From Persicitalea sp963803495 (GTDB taxonomy: Bacteria; Bacteroidota; Bacteroidia; Cytophagales; Spirosomataceae): DNA of 64,000 nt. A model generated the notes under the pieces. It ran no database searches. It was not told where the DNA came from and was given only the letters and a program-made list of their open reading frames with translations. Position numbers and translations under genes: made by a program. The stretch spans positions 3,038,001 to 3,102,000 of the forward strand of contig CAWDMP010000002.1 of NCBI GenBank assembly GCA_963803495.1, read 5' to 3'. Of this stretch, positions 61,133 to 64,000 are shown in pieces. The first letter of the stretch is position 1, and every line of letters starts with the position of its first letter.

Positions 61133-61636
61133 TTATTCATACACCTTTTCCCCCTTATTTAGCCAAACCCCCCAAGCCGGGGAGTAAGCGTGGACTTTCT
61201 GGGTGGGACGTCCGTCGAGGTCGACAATCGGGTACCCCTGATTGACCCACTCGAAAAGACTGCCGTACAAATTGCGAACATCGGTGAAGCCCGCGTCGAG
61301 CAAACGTTTACCGATTCGCTCGCTCCGCACGCCTACCGAGCAGTAGATGACGATCGGCTGGTCCTTATCGAGGTCCTTCACGCGGTCCAGCGAAAAGTCG
61401 TCGTAGCCCACCCAACGGGCGTTCGCGATGTGGCTGACGTTAAACTCGGGACGGGCGCGGCTGTCTAGAAACTGGGCCGAACGCATTTTTCGGGCCTCTT
61501 CGCAGCTTATCAGGGGTACCGTTTCCTTGTATAAAGTCTTGAGTACCGCGCGGTAAGCGTTGCTGTTGATTTGGCCGGAGGACGGCGCGCAGGAGAGCAG
61601 CAGTAAAAAGTTTATAAGTGACCATGCTTTTTTCAT
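61133..61636 (-). CDS. rhodanese-like domain lipoprotein
   Basis: A 167-residue exported protein (KKAWSLINFLLLLSCAPSSGQ, lipidation Cys 16). Rhodanese domain: LISCEEARKMRSAQFLDSRARPEFNVSHIANARWVGYDDFSL, catalytic Cys in IVIYCSVGVRSERIGKRLLDAGFTDVRNLYGSLFEWVNQGYPIV. The active-site loop CSVGVRS fits sulfur-transfer or phosphatase-like enzymes. A role in sulfur or thiol handling in the periplasm is inferred. Two-gene unit with DinB. Confidence 0.88.
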   Translation of the reverse strand: MKKAWSLINFLLLLSCAPSSGQINSNAYRAVLKTLYKETVPLISCEEARKMRSAQFLDSRARPEFNVSHIANARWVGYDDFSLDRVKDLDKDQPIVIYCSVGVRSERIGKRLLDAGFTDVRNLYGSLFEWVNQGYPIVDLDGRPTQKVHAYSPAWGVWLNKGEKVYE

Positions 61637-61728
61637 CGAGAATCGTTATGTTAGTCCGTTAAAGCCTTTTTCGGCCGAGCTCCCCTATTTTTGTGTCAGT
61701 AGCTTTTGAATAGCAATAAACGTAGTAT

Positions 61729-64000
61729 ATGAGTAATTGGTTTGTTCTGGTTTATCGGGCGAAGTTCGTTAAGATTGTTTTGATCTTGTTTATCACCCTC
61801 ATGATCAGCACCGTGGTGGCTCCCGCTTGGAAGCTGCCCAACAGCATTCCTTTTATTTTTACGAAAGAAGTCCCCGCCGAACCTACCCCGCCCGCGCCCA
61901 AAGTCCGGCGCGCGCACCAGCCCGTGGAGGTACTTCCCGCCAGTGCCTGGGCCGACAGTACCCTGGCTACCATGACGCTCGACCAGAAGATCGGTCAGTT
62001 TTTCATGATCGCCACTTACTCCAACCGCAACGAATCGTACTACCAGTCGGTCGACCGGCTGATCGAAGACTACCACTTGGGCGGGCTTATCTTCTTTCAG
62101 GGAACGCCGCGCGAACAGGCTATCCTCACCAACCGCTACCAATCCGAAACCGAAGTACCGCTGTTCGTCGGGATCGACGCCGAGTGGGGATTGGGGATGC
62201 GGCTCGACGGCGGTATGTTGTTTCCAAAGCAGTTGCTGCTGGGCGCCATTCGCGACAACGGCCTGGTGTACCGCATGGGCGACCGCATCGGGCAGCATTG
62301 CAAGCGCCTGGGCATCCACATCAACTTCGCGCCCGTTTCCGATATCAACAACAACCCCGACAATCCCGTGATCGGCTACCGGTCGTTTGGTGAAGACCGT
62401 TCCAACGTGACGGGTAAGGCGGTGGCCTACATGAAAGGCCTGCAACACAACCGCATCATCGCCACGGCCAAGCATTTCCCCGGCCACGGCGACACCGATT
62501 CGGACTCGCACTACACGCTGCCCGTGGTGAGCCATTCGTCGGACCAGCTCCGCGACATCGATCTGTACCCCTACCGCCAGATGATCGACGATAGCCTGGT
62601 GGGCGTGCTGACCGGCCACCTGTACGTTCCGGTGCTCGATAACACGCCGCTGCTGGCTACTTCGCTTTCCAAGAAGGTGGTCACCGACCTGCTGCGCCGT
62701 GAGATGGGCTTCCGGGGACTGGTGTTCACCGACGCCATGAACATGCGCGGGGTGCTGCGCACCGGCCGCGCGCCCGAGGTGAACCTGAAAGCCCTGCTGG
62801 CCGGAAACGACATTCTGCTTTATCCCGACAACATCGCCGAGACCGTCGCACGCATCAAGGCCGCGTTGGCCGACGGCTCGCTGAATGAAAAGGACATCGA
62901 CGAAAAAGTGGGTCGCATTCTGCGCGGCAAGCACTGGGCGGGACTGGCCGACTACCAGCCCATCGAGCTTCACAACCTGGAACAAGACCTGAACGACGAA
63001 ACGAGTAAGGAACTGGTGCGGGAACTGAGCGAAGCAGCGGTGACGGTCGTCCGCAACGACGACAACCTGCTGCCATTCGGCCCGGTGGACAACAACCACG
63101 TTGCCTCGGTAACAATAGGCGCGGGCGTAGGTACCCCTTTCCAGAAAATGATGAGCCGCTACGCGCCGGTGCGTCATTTCATCTTTGAACAAAAGCCTAA
63201 CAGTGAGAAAGAAATCGCCGAGATGCTGGGGTACCTCGCGCCTTACGAGTCGGTGGTGGTCGGTATTCACGACATCAACAACTCGCCACGCAAGCGCCAC
63301 GGGATCTCCAGCGGTACCGTCGACTTCGTGACCCGGCTGCAGGCACAGGGCAAGAAGGTGGTATTGTGCTTGTTCGGAACGCCCTATAGTATTAAGTTCT
63401 TCCCCCAAACCACCGCCCTGGTGTGCGCCAACGACGACAACGAAACCACCGAACAGGTGACCTCGCAGATCCTGTTCGGGGCGTTGCCCGCGATGGGACG
63501 CCTGCCGGTGTCAGTGGCGAGCTACAAGCCGGGTACCTTCGCCGAAACCAATGTGATCGACCGCATGAGCTATGGGACGCCCGAAAGTGTGGGTATGAAC
63601 GCCCGGATGCTGAGTAAAATCGACGGGGTAGTGGCCGACGCCATCGACCAGCAGGTATTTCCTGGCTGTCAGCTGGTAGTGGCCCGAAAGGGGAAAATCG
63701 TGTACTCCAAAGGCTACGGTAACATCAACTACCGCAACGGCGACCGCGTAACGCCCGAGACGATCTTCGATGTGGCTTCGGTTACCAAGGTATCGGCCAC
63801 GCTGCAAGCCGTGATGTGGCTCTACGACCGCCAGAAACTGGACCTCGACCAAAAGGCCGCACACTATTTGCCAGAACTACAGGGTACCGATAAACAGAAC
63901 TTCACGATCCGTGACCTGCTGATGCACCGGGCCGGTCTGGTTTCTTTTTACCCCAAACTATGGGCCAATACTATGACGGGCGGCGGCGGACTGCTGCCTG
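61729..64000 (+). CDS. GH3 (NagZ-like) beta-N-acetylhexosaminidase fused to a beta-lactamase-like serine hydrolase (runs off the right edge)
   Basis: The first 757 codons are open to the window end. A membrane anchor or uncleaved signal (FVKIVLILFITLMISTVVAPAW) precedes the GH3 domain: QKIGQFFMIATYSNRN, LFVGIDAEWGLGMRLDG, the NagZ signature AKHFPGHGDTDSDSHYTLP with the catalytic His, and the nucleophile Asp in GLVFTDAMNMRGV. A linker domain of about 200 residues follows. The second catalytic domain begins about residue 630 (VGMNARMLSKIDGVVADAIDQQVFPGCQLVVARKGKIVYSKGYG) with Ser-x-x-Lys in FDVASVTKVSATLQAV. GH3-beta-lactamase fusions occur in Bacteroidota and fit muropeptide processing; murQ at 12112 acts in the same pathway. 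Confidence 0.92.
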   Translation, partial: MSNWFVLVYRAKFVKIVLILFITLMISTVVAPAWKLPNSIPFIFTKEVPAEPTPPAPKVRRAHQPVEVLPASAWADSTLATMTLDQKIGQFFMIATYSNRNESYYQSVDRLIEDYHLGGLIFFQGTPREQAILTNRYQSETEVPLFVGIDAEWGLGMRLDGGMLFPKQLLLGAIRDNGLVYRMGDRIGQHCKRLGIHINFAPVSDINNNPDNPVIGYRSFGEDRSNVTGKAVAYMKGLQHNRIIATAKHFPGHGDTDSDSHYTLPVVSHSSDQLRDIDLYPYRQMIDDSLVGVLTGHLYVPVLDNTPLLATSLSKKVVTDLLRREMGFRGLVFTDAMNMRGVLRTGRAPEVNLKALLAGNDILLYPDNIAETVARIKAALADGSLNEKDIDEKVGRILRGKHWAGLADYQPIELHNLEQDLNDETSKELVRELSEAAVTVVRNDDNLLPFGPVDNNHVASVTIGAGVGTPFQKMMSRYAPVRHFIFEQKPNSEKEIAEMLGYLAPYESVVVGIHDINNSPRKRHGISSGTVDFVTRLQAQGKKVVLCLFGTPYSIKFFPQTTALVCANDDNETTEQVTSQILFGALPAMGRLPVSVASYKPGTFAETNVIDRMSYGTPESVGMNARMLSKIDGVVADAIDQQVFPGCQLVVARKGKIVYSKGYGNINYRNGDRVTPETIFDVASVTKVSATLQAVMWLYDRQKLDLDQKAAHYLPELQGTDKQNFTIRDLLMHRAGLVSFYPKLWANTMTGGGGLLP

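Noticed and set aside
61696..63408. Long minus-strand open frame (570 codons)
   Set aside because: It lies antisense to the GH3 domain, whose motifs are unambiguous on the plus strand; its sequence is rich in His, Val and Arg, as expected of a GC-rich shadow frame.

Overview
The window looks like a chromosomal segment of a Bacteroidota bacterium of the order Cytophagales (Spirosomaceae/Dyadobacter-like; inferred from gene content, not a database match). Supporting signs are two type IX secretion cargo proteins (a CHU_C/gliding-motility C-terminus with SprB-like repeats, and a type A sorting tail), SusD/SprB-era style lipoproteins with short lipoboxes, a serine palmitoyltransferase-like enzyme, a carotenoid hydroxylase, an Hc1-type histone-like protein, and promoters of the TTG-N17-23-TAnnTTTG form. 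GC is moderately high in genes, with AT-rich gaps. Genes are packed tightly; no gap exceeds 300 bases, and I found no rRNA, tRNA or CRISPR.

Layout. 0-12 kb (minus strand) is a branched-chain amino acid cluster read ilvD-ilvB-ilvH-(membrane glycosyltransferase-like gene)-ilvC-ilvA, then leuC at the left edge; between ilvA and leuC sits a 3 kb block holding a J-domain protein, an AraC regulator, a Uma2 nuclease and a VapBC-type toxin-antitoxin pair. 12-19 kb holds murQ, a quinone-oxidoreductase-like dehydrogenase, an AraC/SDR pair, a Dabb protein, a GDSL esterase coupled to a PhoR-like kinase, and a TraR/DksA protein. 19-32 kb holds surface and transport genes (SprB-repeat protein, CarboxypepD_reg protein, M23 peptidase, POT transporter), photolyase, a MaoC dehydratase, the histone-like gene, serine palmitoyltransferase, accC and queA. 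32-40 kb holds an OmpA protein, two glycosyltransferase-type genes, an isochorismatase, an SDR, a type A T9SS protein and a class C beta-lactamase-like hydrolase. 40-51 kb holds an orphan nuoL-nuoM pair, a complete RND efflux operon (lipoprotein adaptor, pump, TolC-like lipoprotein) and a prohibitin-like protein. 51-64 kb holds a DUF2795 protein, crtZ, tpiA, a DUF1553/DUF1501 pair, a DUF255 thioredoxin-domain protein, DinB, rhodanese, and the start of a NagZ-like GH3/beta-lactamase fusion.

Two window-wide signals stand out. (1) Many gaps between neighbouring genes are filled by inverted repeats whose arms are made of short degenerate tandem repeats (7-8 bases). Several share the termini TTTTGAATGAG...CTCATTCAAAA; others keep the same architecture with unrelated arm sequence. 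(2) Eleven otherwise conserved genes carry 17 single-base frameshifts, 16 of them insertions, clustered at 6.5-16.3 kb and 32.8-47.1 kb; this reads as sequence error rather than gene decay, so the frameshifted genes are annotated here as whole genes.
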